35,951 nt of DNA from Planosporangium mesophilum (GCF_016863255.1 NZ_BOON01000073.1:1-35951); one strand, 5' to 3'; positions 1 to 8,063 are shown, counted from the stretch's first letter. The notes: generated by a model not told the origin, from the letters alone. Translations and numbers: made by a program.

Positions 1-1
1 C

Positions 2-583
2 GACCGTCCCCCGACGGATCACATGAGCGTGGCGGAGCTGGCGATCGAGCGGGCCAAGCGCCTGGTCGAGCTGGGTCACGACGTGGTCGTACTGCTCGAC
101 TCGATCACCCGGCTGGGCCGGGCGTACAACCTCGGCGCGAAGGTCAGCGGCCGTACGCTCTCCGGCGGTATCGACTCCACGGCGCTGCAGCCGCCCAAGC
201 AGTTCCTCGGCGCGGCCCGCAACATCGAGAAGGGCGGCTCGCTGACGATCATCGCCACCGCGCTGGTCGAGACCGGGTCGGCCGGCGATACGTTGATCTT
301 CGAGGAGTTCAAGAGTACGGGCAACGCCGAGCTCAAGCTCGACCGCAAGATCGCCGACAGGCGGGTGTTCCCGGCCGTCGACCTCGCGTCCTCCGGTACC
401 CGCAGGGAAGAGGTCCTGCTCGCGCCGGAGGAGCTTGCGATCGTGCGCAAGCTGCGCAAGGCGCTGCACGCGCTCGACTCCCAGCAGGCGACCGAGCAGC
501 TCCTTGATCAGTTGCGCCGGACCCGGACCAACGTCCAGTTCCTGACGCACATCGCGCGGTCCGGCTCCAACCGGGCCGACTGA
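2..583 (+). CDS. rho: Transcription termination factor Rho, C-terminal part (5' end outside window)
   Basis: Hexameric RNA-dependent ATPase/helicase that releases transcripts. The frame is open from base 2 and reads DRPPTDHMSVAELAIERAK, so the first ATG (position 23) is internal and the gene is cut by the window edge. What remains is the C-terminal half of the RecA-like ATPase domain: Walker B segment VVVLLDSITRLGRAYN, the Q-loop region SGRTLSGGIDSTAL, GGSLTIIATALVETGS, and the R-loop region EEFKSTGNAEL. The usual R-loop sequence is EEFKGTGNxEL, so a Gly is replaced by Ser here. In many actinobacteria rho is followed by rpmE and prfA; here a thioredoxin gene converges on it after 35 bp. That and the divergent residues leave open that this is a second rho copy rather than the housekeeping one. 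Assignment to the Rho family is very secure. Confidence 0.96.
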   Translation, partial: DRPPTDHMSVAELAIERAKRLVELGHDVVVLLDSITRLGRAYNLGAKVSGRTLSGGIDSTALQPPKQFLGAARNIEKGGSLTIIATALVETGSAGDTLIFEEFKSTGNAELKLDRKIADRRVFPAVDLASSGTRREEVLLAPEELAIVRKLRKALHALDSQQATEQLLDQLRRTRTNVQFLTHIARSGSNRAD

Positions 584-618
584 CGCGACGGCCAGCCGCG
601 CGGATGCCTGGCGGCCCG

Positions 619-1062
619 TCAGCCCGACTTGGCCAGGGCGTCCTCGACCCACCTCCGCAGCGCGGCGGCGGGGGCGGCACCGGCCTGGCGGGCGATCACC
701 TGGCCGTCCTTCATCAGGATGAGCGTCGGTACGGCCTGGATCGTGAAGCGCTGAGCGAGCTTCGGCGCCTGGTCGACGTTGACCTTGACGAGCTTCACCC
801 GGCCGGCCAGCTCTGTGGCGACCGTCTCCAGCGCGGGAGTGACCATCCGGCAGGGGCCGCACCACACGGCCCACATGTCGACGATCACCGGGAGGGTGGA
901 CTGCTCCACCACCTCGGCGAAGGAGTCGTCGTCGGCGTCCGCGACCCACGGCAGCGGGTTGTGGCACTTGCCGCAGCGCGGTACGCCCTTTGCCGCGGCC
1001 GGTACCCGATTGCTGGCTCCGCAGTGCTTGCACTGCACCACCGTGCTGGTCATGGTCTTCAT
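619..1062 (-). CDS. trxC: Thioredoxin with N-terminal zinc ribbon (thioredoxin-2 type)
   Basis: Cytoplasmic dithiol-disulfide oxidoreductase of 147 aa. Residues 11-33 hold two CxxC pairs (CKHC at 11-14 and CGKC at 30-33) that form the zinc ribbon typical of thioredoxin 2. The thioredoxin fold follows with the active site WCGPC at 67-71 and the cis-proline in AVPTL. The start at 1062 is preceded by GAGGAG at good distance; the open frame runs further upstream into the aldo/keto reductase gene, which is an overextension. An alternative ATG lies three codons in. The gene begins 11 bp after the aldo/keto reductase stop, so the two are probably co-transcribed, which fits a shared redox or oxidative-stress role. 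The zinc ribbon is what separates it from TrxA. Confidence 0.93.
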   Translation of the reverse strand: MKTMTSTVVQCKHCGASNRVPAAAKGVPRCGKCHNPLPWVADADDDSFAEVVEQSTLPVIVDMWAVWCGPCRMVTPALETVATELAGRVKLVKVNVDQAPKLAQRFTIQAVPTLILMKDGQVIARQAGAAPAAALRRWVEDALAKSG

Positions 1063-1073
1063 GAGCGGGCTCC

Positions 1074-1925
1074 TCAGAGCACCTCGAGTGGCTGCGGCCC
1101 CGACGGGGGCGGGAAAGCGCTGTCCAGCAGGTTGAGGTCGGACTGGGTCAGTTGGATGTCGTACGCGGCGCGGTTGTCCCGCACGTGGGCCGGCGTCGAG
1201 GCCTTGGGGATGGTGGCGACCCCGTCGTGGAGCAGTACCCAGGCCAGCGCGACCTGGGGCGGCGTCGCGTCGTGCCGCGCCGCGACCTCCTGGAGCGCCG
1301 GGTGGTCGACCATCCGGCCGTGGTCGAAGGGGGAGTACGCCATGACCGGCAGCCCGGACGCCTGGCACTGTGGCAGCAGGTCCCACTCGATGCCGCGGTG
1401 GGCGAGGTTGTAGTACACCTGGTCGGTCTCGACGCCCGTACCACCCGGGACGCCGGTCAATTCGGCGAGGTCGGAAAGGTCGAAGTTGCTGACCCCCCAG
1501 TGCCGGATCAGTCCGCGCTCCACCAGCAGGGTGAAGGCCTCGACGGTTTCTTGGAGAGGTACCGGGCCGCGCCAGTGCAGCAGGTACAAATCCAGCCGGT
1601 CGGTGCGCAACCGGCGCAGGCTGCGCTCGCACGCGGTGATGGTCCCGGTGAGGGTGGCATGGCTGGGCAGCACCTTGTCGACCAGGAACAGCTCGTCGCG
1701 CCGGTCGGCGAGCGCCTCGCCGACGAGGCCCTCCGCGGCACCGTCGGCGTACATCTCGGCCGTGTCGATCAACGTCAGGCCGAGGTCGACGCCGAGCCGT
1801 AGCGCCGCGATCTCGTCACCGCGCCGCCGCGCGTCCTCGGCCATACCCCAGGTGCCCTGCCCCAGGACCCGGATCGGCTCTCCGGACGGCAAGTTGACCG
1901 TACGGATGGCGGTCGCGGTCGTCAT
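1074..1925 (-). CDS. Aldo/keto reductase
   Basis: NADPH-dependent carbonyl reductase of 283 aa with the AKR (beta/alpha)8 barrel. The catalytic tetrad is visible: Asp54 (LIDTAEMY), Tyr59, Lys84 (LVDKVLP) and His117 (LYLLHW). The GVSNF motif and the C-terminal ATIPKAS cofactor segment are present. The start at 1925 has GGAGG about 6 nt upstream; the longer frame to 2087 overlaps noncoding sequence and the neighbouring gene region and lacks a ribosome site. Closest in type to the YeaE/DkgA-like AKR groups of actinobacteria. Substrate cannot be told from sequence. It is followed 11 bp later by the zinc-ribbon thioredoxin, so it is likely the first gene of a two-gene redox operon. Confidence 0.93.
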   Translation of the reverse strand: MTTATAIRTVNLPSGEPIRVLGQGTWGMAEDARRRGDEIAALRLGVDLGLTLIDTAEMYADGAAEGLVGEALADRRDELFLVDKVLPSHATLTGTITACERSLRRLRTDRLDLYLLHWRGPVPLQETVEAFTLLVERGLIRHWGVSNFDLSDLAELTGVPGGTGVETDQVYYNLAHRGIEWDLLPQCQASGLPVMAYSPFDHGRMVDHPALQEVAARHDATPPQVALAWVLLHDGVATIPKASTPAHVRDNRAAYDIQLTQSDLNLLDSAFPPPSGPQPLEVL

Positions 1926-1987
1926 CAACGCCTCCAGCGGTTCGGTCCTTGATCGGCCCTTCCCACAGGAGAACAGGACAAACCCGG

Positions 1988-2203
1988 TCAGGCGGCGGGC
2001 TGTAGCCGCGCTACGCACTCCGGACAGGTGTGCCGGCCGGCGCGCTCGGCGCCCCCGTCCCAACCCAGCTTCCGCGCGGTACCCCACAACGTGTGCCAGT
2101 CGATACGGTCCGTACCCGGCCGTGAGATGACATAGCCGCAGTCGTCACACTCCAGATCCATCCTCATACCGCTACCGAGATCCCAGGACGGCATCGCTGT
2201 CAT
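1988..2203 (-). CDS. Small zinc-ribbon-like protein, function unknown
   Basis: A 71-aa protein I cannot name. It carries two CxxC pairs, C19-x2-C22 (CDDC) near the N terminus and C60-x2-C63 (CPEC) near the C terminus, separated by a Trp-rich stretch (DWHTLWGTARKLGW). This spacing suits a small structural zinc-ribbon or rubredoxin-like knuckle. The ATG at 2203 is preceded by GGGGGTGAGG. Shorter starts at internal Met codons (residues 4, 13 or 15) would leave all four cysteines intact, so the N terminus is uncertain. It lies between the secreted protein gene and the aldo/keto reductase on the same strand, 62 bp from the latter. Codon use is normal for the window, which supports a real gene. Confidence 0.7.
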   Translation of the reverse strand: MTAMPSWDLGSGMRMDLECDDCGYVISRPGTDRIDWHTLWGTARKLGWDGGAERAGRHTCPECVARLQPAA

Positions 2204-2255
2204 ACCTCACCCCCACACCGGTTGACCCGGACAGGGATGATTTCCGATTTTCCGC

Positions 2256-3062
2256 CTACTGAAACGTGATGTCGGTAACGCGCACGCGGCCGACCGCCGG
2301 CGTCGCCGGCGCAGCGGTCAGCGACGCGCGGCGGCGGCGCCGGATGAACGCGGTCCCGAGCAGCGCGGTACCGAACAGGATCAGCGCCCCGCCGGCTCCG
2401 AACACCCAGACCTCGAACGGGGTACCGGCCGCGCGCTGGACGATCACTCCGGAGTCGTCGATCGCCACCGGCGACGCCGAGCCGTTCAGCGCGCCGAGGC
2501 CCAGGAGGTCCGGCAGCAGGACGGTGGCCGCCGAGGCGGACGGCGCCGGCTGCGCGGACTTCGAGGGGTGCGCGGACTTCGACGGCTGTGCGGACTTCGA
2601 CGGCTGCGCCGACGGCTTGCCCGCGGTCGGCGCGGGCGCGGGTGCGGGCGCGGGCGCCGTGGTGGGCGGGGTCGGGGGACCCTGCGGCGCGTCGACCGTG
2701 AACGTCGCCTGTGCGCTGCCCCGGTTGTCCACCGACGCCTTCACGACGTGGGTGCCCGGCGGGGCGGAGACCGGCTTCATGGAGACGCTGGCCCCGCACG
2801 TACTGCCGTTGCGGTTCGGATCCACCCGGGCGATGGCGCGGCCATCCCAGCTGATCGTGATCGGGCCGTCGCAGTCGTATCCGAACCAGTCGCGGTTGGC
2901 CGGGTACGAGATCGAGGCGGTGACCGTCGAGGTCGCGGCGCCGTGGCTGGGGGACAGCGTCAGGTTGACGCCGCCCGAGGCGAGCGCCGGTGAGGCCGCG
3001 AACGGCACAGCGGCGACGCCGAGTAGGGCGACGAGAGCAAGACGGGCAGCGCGCACCCGCAC
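2256..3062 (-). CDS. Secreted, membrane-anchored protein with Pro/Ala/Lys-rich stalk
   Basis: 268 aa. A Sec signal peptide spans residues 1-29 (MRVRAARLALVALLGVAAVPFAASPALAS). Residues 30-125 look like a beta-sandwich (Ig/IPT-like) domain that includes two cysteines able to form a disulfide (YDCDGPI and GSTCGAS). A low-complexity stalk follows with (AP)n and repeats of a KSAQPS hexapeptide. Near the C terminus is a hydrophobic helix (VWVFGAGGALILFGTALLGTAFI) and then RRRRR, a stop-transfer anchor. There is no LPXTG sorting motif. After the anchor comes an unusual cytosolic tail of about 27 residues. Surface-exposed protein of unknown binding function; the first domain resembles those in other actinobacterial cell-surface proteins. 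No convincing ribosome site precedes the ATG, so it could be leaderless. Confidence 0.82.
   Translation of the reverse strand: MRVRAARLALVALLGVAAVPFAASPALASGGVNLTLSPSHGAATSTVTASISYPANRDWFGYDCDGPITISWDGRAIARVDPNRNGSTCGASVSMKPVSAPPGTHVVKASVDNRGSAQATFTVDAPQGPPTPPTTAPAPAPAPAPTAGKPSAQPSKSAQPSKSAHPSKSAQPAPSASAATVLLPDLLGLGALNGSASPVAIDDSGVIVQRAAGTPFEVWVFGAGGALILFGTALLGTAFIRRRRRASLTAAPATPAVGRVRVTDITFQ
2551..2616 (-). repeat. 18-bp tandem repeat coding the KSAQPS stalk
   Basis: Three 18-bp units (2551-2568, 2569-2586, 2587-2604) plus a 12-bp partial unit. They differ by only a few bases and encode the SAQPSK/SAHPSK repeats of the cell-surface stalk on the minus strand. Repeat number may vary among strains by slippage. 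Confidence 0.85.
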
Positions 3063-3129
3063 ATACTGATGCAGATATCGGAGTTTGACAAAGCAGGCCA
3101 GCGAATATGACCAATACGTAAGGACCTAT

Positions 3130-5499
3130 TTACGCTCCGCTGTCCGAGGGTGAAGGCCAGCGCCTTGCGGGCGCCCGACCCGGCGGCTGGCTGGGCCGAG
3201 AGCCGATCTTGATCGACGGGATTGGATGGGTGACCGGTTCCCCGACCGCCAGTGCGAAGGCCCGGCCGTGGTGGGTCAGCTCGAGCGGGTCACCGCCGGC
3301 GAGCGAGTACGTGGCCTCGGCGCCGGTGACGTTCACACACAACCGCCGCCCGCGCCACATGACGCTGAAGGTGAGGCGGGTCAGCGGCTCCGGCAGCCGA
3401 GGGGCGAACGCGAGCGAGCCGCCGCTGTCACGCATCCCGCCGAACCCGGCGACCAGCGCGATCCACGCCCCGGCCAGCGAGGCGATGTGCAGCCCGTCGC
3501 CGGTGTTGTGCTCGAGGTCGTCGAGGTCCATCCGGGCGGCCTCGCCCAGGTAGTCGTACCCCAGGTCCAGGTGCCCCACCTCCGCTGCGAGCACCGCCTG
3601 TACGCACGCCGACAGCGACGAGTCGCGCACGGTCAACGGCTCGTAGTACGCGAAGTCGCGGGCCTTCTCGTCGGCGGTGAACGCGTCGCCGCACTTGTAC
3701 AGCGCCATCACCAGATCTGCCTGCTTGACCACCTGCTTGCGGTACAGCTGGAAGTACGGGAAGTGCAGCAGCAGCGGGTACTGGTCCGCACGGGTGTGCG
3801 CGAAGTCCCAGACCTCGTGGTCGGTGAACTCCTCCGCCTGCGGATGGACCTCGAGCTTCTCGTCGTACGGCACGAACATCTCGTCGGCGGCCCGCCGCCA
3901 GGCGGCGATCTCCTCGTCGTCGACGCCCATCGCGGCGGCCGCGTCCGGATGGCGTCTCGCGGCCGCCACCGCACCGCGCAGGTTCCGCTGCGCCATCAGA
4001 TTCGTGTACACGTTGTTGTCCGCGAGCGCGCTGTACTCGTCCGGCCCGGTCACTCCGTCGATCCGGAAGCTGCCCTCGGGGTGGTGGAAGCCCAGCGAAG
4101 TCCACAGGCGTGCCGTCTCGACCAGCAGCGCGAGCCCGGTCTCGCGCTCGAACCGGTCGTCGCCGGTCGCGTCGGCCAGGCGGATCGCCGCGTCCGCGAT
4201 GTCGGCGTTGATGTGGAAAGCGGCGGTGCCGGCGGGCCAGTACCCGGAACACTCGTCGCCGTTGATGGTGCGCCAGGGGAATGCCGCGCCGCCGAGGGTG
4301 AGCTGACGGGCGCGCTTGCGGGCGGCCCGGAGCGTGAGGTGCCGCCACCGCAGGGCGTCCGCCGCCGCGTGCGGGGTGGTGTACGTCAGTACCGGCAGCA
4401 CGAACGACTCGGTGTCCCAGAACGCGTGGCCGTCGTAGCCGGGCCCGGTGAGGCCCTTGGCGGGGATTGGCCGGCGCTCGGCCCGCGCGCTCGCCTGGAG
4501 CACCTGGAACAGGGCGAACCGTACGGCCTGCTGCACCTCCTGGTCGCCCTCCAGGTCGACGTCGGCGCGGGCCCAGTAGTCGTCGAGGTACGCGCGCTGC
4601 TCGGCCAGTAGGCCCTCCCAGCCGCTGGCCCGTGCCAGCGCGAGCGCCGCCTCCACCTGCGCGGAGATGCCCGGGATCGACCGCTGGCTGGACCAGCCGT
4701 ACGCCAGGAACTTCACCAGCCGCAGCGACTGGCCGGCGGCGAGCCGGGTGATGAGCGTGAACCGCGCGGTGTTCTCGGTGCACTCGATGAACGTCTGCAC
4801 ATCCGCCGGGCAGTCCACCAGGTGGTCCATGGCCGCACCGACCCGGCGCCCGCTCTGGCGCGTGCTGTGCACCAGGTGGGCGTGCGCGTCGTGCGCGCTG
4901 TGCTGCTCGGGTACCAGCGGCGCCTCCAGCACGGCCGCCGCCCGCGGGTCGTCCGACATCGCCGGCAACTGCTCGTTGGCCACGAGTTCGGACTGGAGCA
5001 CGAGGTGCAGCGGCCCGTCGACCGGGCGCACCTCGTACTCGATCGCCGCGGTCGCGCGCTGGGTGAACGACACCAGCCGGGTCGTGGAGACGTGCACGCC
5101 GTGGCCGGAGGGCGAGATCCACTGCGCGGTGCGCCGCAGCACGCCGTCGCGCAGCGACAGCACCCGCTCGTGGGCGACCAGTTCGCCGTAGCGCACGTCG
5201 AACGGCTCGTCCTCGACCAGCAGCCGGATCAGCTTGCCGTTGGTGACGTTGATGACCGTCTGCCCGGAGTCGGGGTAGCCGTAGCCGGCCTCGGCGTACG
5301 GCAGCGGGCGGAACTCGAACACCGAATTCAGATAGGTGCCCGGCAGCGCGTGCGGCTCGCCCTCGTCGAGGTTGCCCCGCAGCCCGATGTGGCCGTTGGA
5401 CAGCGCGAACACCGACTCGGACTGGGCCAGCACGCCAAGGTCCAGGCCGCTTTCGCGGACGTCCCACGGTTCGGCGGGGAAGTCGGGATGGGTGATCAT
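3130..5499 (-). CDS. Glycoside hydrolase family 65 disaccharide phosphorylase
   Basis: 789 aa, normal length for GH65 (maltose, trehalose, kojibiose or nigerose phosphorylase). These enzymes phosphorolyse alpha-glucosides to beta-glucose 1-phosphate. The N-terminal beta-sandwich begins at about residue 10 (ESVFALSNGHIGLRG). The (alpha/alpha)6 catalytic domain carries FWDTE at 360-364, the general acid Glu488 in GPDEY (485-489), and the KQAD motif (Lys592-Gln593) conserved in family 65. The start at 5499 overlaps the stop of the upstream HAD gene as ATGA, so translation is coupled; the longer open frame antisense-extends through that gene and is an artefact. The product, beta-G1P, is the substrate of the partner mutase. 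There is no signal peptide, so the sugar must be imported or made inside. The acceptor specificity cannot be read from sequence. Confidence 0.93.
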   Translation of the reverse strand: MITHPDFPAEPWDVRESGLDLGVLAQSESVFALSNGHIGLRGNLDEGEPHALPGTYLNSVFEFRPLPYAEAGYGYPDSGQTVINVTNGKLIRLLVEDEPFDVRYGELVAHERVLSLRDGVLRRTAQWISPSGHGVHVSTTRLVSFTQRATAAIEYEVRPVDGPLHLVLQSELVANEQLPAMSDDPRAAAVLEAPLVPEQHSAHDAHAHLVHSTRQSGRRVGAAMDHLVDCPADVQTFIECTENTARFTLITRLAAGQSLRLVKFLAYGWSSQRSIPGISAQVEAALALARASGWEGLLAEQRAYLDDYWARADVDLEGDQEVQQAVRFALFQVLQASARAERRPIPAKGLTGPGYDGHAFWDTESFVLPVLTYTTPHAAADALRWRHLTLRAARKRARQLTLGGAAFPWRTINGDECSGYWPAGTAAFHINADIADAAIRLADATGDDRFERETGLALLVETARLWTSLGFHHPEGSFRIDGVTGPDEYSALADNNVYTNLMAQRNLRGAVAAARRHPDAAAAMGVDDEEIAAWRRAADEMFVPYDEKLEVHPQAEEFTDHEVWDFAHTRADQYPLLLHFPYFQLYRKQVVKQADLVMALYKCGDAFTADEKARDFAYYEPLTVRDSSLSACVQAVLAAEVGHLDLGYDYLGEAARMDLDDLEHNTGDGLHIASLAGAWIALVAGFGGMRDSGGSLAFAPRLPEPLTRLTFSVMWRGRRLCVNVTGAEATYSLAGGDPLELTHHGRAFALAVGEPVTHPIPSIKIGSRPSQPPGRAPARRWPSPSDSGA

Positions 5500-6266
5500 C
5501 GTGGGGTTCCCGGCTCCGGCCGGTCCAGTAGTTCGGCGAGGTCCTTCACCACGACGTCCGCGCCGTGCGCGTACAGCGCGTCGGCCTGGCCCGCCCGGTC
5601 CACCCCCACCACGTACCCGAACCCGCCGGCCCGGCCCGCGGCGACGCCGGCCAGCGCGTCCTCGAAGACCGCGGCGGCGGTTGCTGGTACGCCCAGCCTG
5701 CGGGCGGCGGCCAGGAACGTGTCCGGCGCCGGCTTGCCGCGCAGGCCCTCGCGCTGCGCGACGATGCCGTCGATCCGCTCCTCGATCAGGTCGGCGATGC
5801 CGGCCGCGGCCAGGATCTCCGCGCAGTGCCTGCTCGACGACACGACCGCGCGCCGAAGGCCCGCGTCGCGCGCCGCCTTCAGGTAGCGTACCGACCCCTC
5901 GTACGGCTCGACCCCGTCGCGGTGCAGCCGCCGCGCGAACGCCTCGTCCTTGCGGGAGCTCAGCCCCTGGACGGTCTCCTCGCCCGGCGGGTCGTCCGGG
6001 CCGCCCTCGGGTAACGAGATGTGGCGGGACTCGAGGAAGGAGCGGGTGCCGTCGGCACGGGGCTTTCCGTCCACGTACTCGTCGTAGTCGGCGACCGGGT
6101 CGAAGGGTGTGAACGGCTCCCCGGTACGCGCCGAGCGCTCGCGCAGGAAGCCGTCGAACGTCTCCTTCCACGCCGCCGCGTGCACCGCGGCGGTCGGGGT
6201 GAGCACGCCGTCGAGGTCGAACAGGCAGGCACCGATGCCTGCGGGCAGGCCGAGCACCCTTGTCAC
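5496..6266 (-). CDS. pgmB: Beta-phosphoglucomutase family HAD hydrolase
   Basis: 256 aa, HAD subfamily IA. Motif I is DLDGVL with nucleophile Asp17 and Asp19; motif II is VVSSS (143-145 region); motif III is Lys178 in GKPAPD; motif IV is EDALAG (Glu202-Asp203). The cap domain lies between residues 25 and 120. Such proteins convert beta-glucose 1-phosphate to glucose 6-phosphate, exactly the step after GH65 phosphorolysis, and the genes overlap by 4 bp. No ribosome site precedes the GTG at 6266. A TAGCGT hexamer (6265-6270) lies 7 nt before an in-frame GTG at 6257, so a leaderless start there (253 aa) is a good alternative. A trehalose-6-phosphate phosphatase-like role is less likely because of the GH65 neighbour. 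Confidence 0.9.
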   Translation of the reverse strand: MTRVLGLPAGIGACLFDLDGVLTPTAAVHAAAWKETFDGFLRERSARTGEPFTPFDPVADYDEYVDGKPRADGTRSFLESRHISLPEGGPDDPPGEETVQGLSSRKDEAFARRLHRDGVEPYEGSVRYLKAARDAGLRRAVVSSSRHCAEILAAAGIADLIEERIDGIVAQREGLRGKPAPDTFLAAARRLGVPATAAAVFEDALAGVAAGRAGGFGYVVGVDRAGQADALYAHGADVVVKDLAELLDRPEPGTPR

Positions 6267-6280
6267 GCTATCCGAGCGGT

Positions 6281-6314
6281 CCGGCGGCTACCAGGCAGAC
6301 CTGGCAGCCGCCGG
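6281..6314 (-). terminator. Hairpin between LCP and pgmB genes
   Basis: Near-perfect inverted repeat: arms CCGGCGGCT / AGCCGCCGG (9 bp), one mismatch, then CCAGG / CCTGG (5 bp) and a 4-nt loop. It starts 8 bp after the LCP stop on the minus strand, so it probably ends that transcript. No T-tract follows. It lies only 14 bp from the annotated start of the mutase gene, so that gene's promoter must overlap the stem. Confidence 0.7.
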
Positions 6315-6322
6315 GTTGACGG

Positions 6323-7747
6323 TCAGCTCTGTGGCCCGCCGTCGGAGTTGACCCAGCTCGGGTTGGCGGCGACGAACGAGTCGACGTTGTCGTCACGGAT
6401 CGCCTGGAACAGCTCCAGGCTGGTCGGGTCGAGCGTCTCGAACGCCTGGCCGTCGATGATCTCGGAGTGGAAGTTCCCGGCGTTGGTCTTGATCATGGCG
6501 ACGTTGTTCGGGTTGATGTCCTTGAGGGTGAACAGCCAGTTGCTCAGCGCGAACTTGCCGCTGTCGACGGTCAGGGCCTGACCGGCGGCGCGGAGGACGC
6601 CGTCGAGCTTGGTCGGGTTGGCCACCACCCCGCTGCTCAGGGTCTTCTTCGCCAGCGCCTTGACGAACTGCTGCTGGTGGCGCTGGCGGCCGTAGTCGCC
6701 GTCCGGGACCAGTTCGCGCTGGCGGACGTAGTCCAGAGCCTGCCAGTCGGACATGTCGTAGCAGCCGGGCTCGTACACCTGCGGCTTCACCCCCGGTACC
6801 GGGATCGGCCGGAGGTCGGGCGTCATCCGGTACGGGGCGGCGAATTTGCCCTTGGAGTCCTGGCCGATGTGGATCGACGTGACCTTCTCGTCGACGCACA
6901 TGTGCACGCCGCCGAGGGCCTTGGTGACGGCCTGGAATCCGGAGAAGTTGACGATCGCCCCGGCGTTGAACGTGATGCCGGTCATCTTCTTGATCGTCAG
7001 GGCCAGCAGTTCGAAGCCGCCGGCACGGCCGCCACCGTTCTGACTGCCGAAGAAGAACGCCGAATTGATCTTGTCAGTGCCGCCGGGGTAGCGGCTCTTC
7101 GGGAACGGCGGGATGGTCACCCGCGAGTCGCGCGGGATCGACACCAGGTAGGCGGCGTCGTGGTTGGCGCTGACGTGCAGCAGGATGATCGAGTCGGAGC
7201 GCGAACCCTCGGCGTTCTCGCCGGGCCGCTCGTCGATGCCGACCAGCAGTACGGTCAGCGGACCGTTGATCGAGGTGCCGCTCGCCATCGCCTCGGACCC
7301 GAGCAGGCTCTGCTGGTGCACCGCGCCGGTGTACCGGTCCATCAGTACACGGCCGCCGGCGATGGCGGTGCCGCTGAGCAGCATCAGGATCGCGCCGGAG
7401 ATGACCAGCACCTTCGCCCACCACGGGTCGCCGCGCCGCTTCTTCTTGGCGGTCGGTGGCCGGTCGGCGGGCGGCCGGTTGGCGGGTGGCCGGTTACCGG
7501 CGGGTGGCCGAGGCGGCTCGCCCGGCATCGGCGACCGGGGCGGCCCGCCCGGCGCGGGCGGGGGCATGCCTCGGCCTGTCGGTCCGGGCGGGGGCATGCC
7601 TCGGCCTGTCGGTCCGGGCGGCAGGTGCGGCTGGGCACCGGCGCCGGGGGGTCCCGAGGCGTAGACCGGCCCCGAGGTGAACTCGGCGCCGGAGCGTCGG
7701 CCAGCGTCGGCGCGGCCACGACCCGGGGGATGCGGAGTGGCGGGCAT
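6323..7747 (-). CDS. LytR-CpsA-Psr (LCP) family cell-wall glycopolymer ligase
   Basis: 474 aa. LCP proteins move undecaprenyl-linked glycopolymers onto peptidoglycan outside the membrane. Order: a 100-residue cytosolic Pro/Gly/Arg-rich tail, KKKRR, a single membrane helix at about 110-132 (WWAKVLVISGAILMLLSGTAIAGG), then the LCP domain with VLLVGIDERP, SRSDSIILLHV, VSIPRDSRV, DKINSAFFFG and DYGRQRHQQQFVKAL, which supply the conserved Asp and Arg residues for Mg-pyrophosphate binding. The start at 7747 has GGGAGG just upstream; the frame extends to 7954 but crosses the intergenic region. The N-terminal tail contains a perfectly duplicated 10-residue unit (PGPTGRGMPP). A hairpin follows the stop. 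Which polymer it attaches is unknown. Confidence 0.93.
   Translation of the reverse strand: MPATPHPPGRGRADAGRRSGAEFTSGPVYASGPPGAGAQPHLPPGPTGRGMPPPGPTGRGMPPPAPGGPPRSPMPGEPPRPPAGNRPPANRPPADRPPTAKKKRRGDPWWAKVLVISGAILMLLSGTAIAGGRVLMDRYTGAVHQQSLLGSEAMASGTSINGPLTVLLVGIDERPGENAEGSRSDSIILLHVSANHDAAYLVSIPRDSRVTIPPFPKSRYPGGTDKINSAFFFGSQNGGGRAGGFELLALTIKKMTGITFNAGAIVNFSGFQAVTKALGGVHMCVDEKVTSIHIGQDSKGKFAAPYRMTPDLRPIPVPGVKPQVYEPGCYDMSDWQALDYVRQRELVPDGDYGRQRHQQQFVKALAKKTLSSGVVANPTKLDGVLRAAGQALTVDSGKFALSNWLFTLKDINPNNVAMIKTNAGNFHSEIIDGQAFETLDPTSLELFQAIRDDNVDSFVAANPSWVNSDGGPQS
7561..7620 (-). repeat. Perfect 30-bp tandem duplication in the LCP gene
   Basis: Bases 7561-7590 and 7591-7620 are identical over 30 bp. 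In frame, they duplicate PGPTGRGMPP in the cytosolic Pro-rich tail. The lack of any synonymous difference points to a recent event or ongoing length variation. Confidence 0.95.
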
Positions 7748-8063
7748 CGCCCTCCCATCTCTCGATACTCCAGCAAAAACCTGCGGTACACGGTAGCCGT
7801 TGAATGCCGGGTCAGGGGAATTGCGGTAGTTGTGGTCACGCCTGTATGCAGGGTCAACTGCCCTCCGCAGGGCGCGTGGCACCCGCGCCGGTCTGTCGTC
7901 GCGCCGCGCATCGCTCAAGCGGCCAGCGGGTCGGGCCGATACCCGCAGCCGCACGGCAGCGGCGGGCGAACGTCCGTACCCTCAGGTTCGTCCATTCGGT
8001 CAGCACCGCACGGGTGACCCGACCGACTCGTCGTTCCGTGCCGGGTTGATCGACACTGGTCGG
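7748..8063. other. Divergent intergenic region between LCP and MFS genes
   Basis: 316 bp without a supported gene. The left end carries the LCP ribosome site. The right end carries GACACT (8052-8057), 6 nt before the MFS GTG, as a possible leaderless -10, and two copies of a small palindrome listed separately. No convincing -35 hexamer is seen on either strand. Open frames crossing it are upstream extensions of the flanking genes. Confidence 0.6.

Noticed and set aside
2551-2616. Regular 18-bp repeats considered as a CRISPR array
   Set aside because: Units are contiguous without spacers and code for a surface-protein stalk.
3226-4611. 461-codon plus-strand frame opposite GH65
   Set aside because: Compositionally Arg/Val/Gly-rich with no motifs; the minus-strand gene has complete family motifs.
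6467-8017. 516-codon plus-strand frame opposite the LCP gene
   Set aside because: Shadow of the LCP gene; no domain recognised and no ribosome site.
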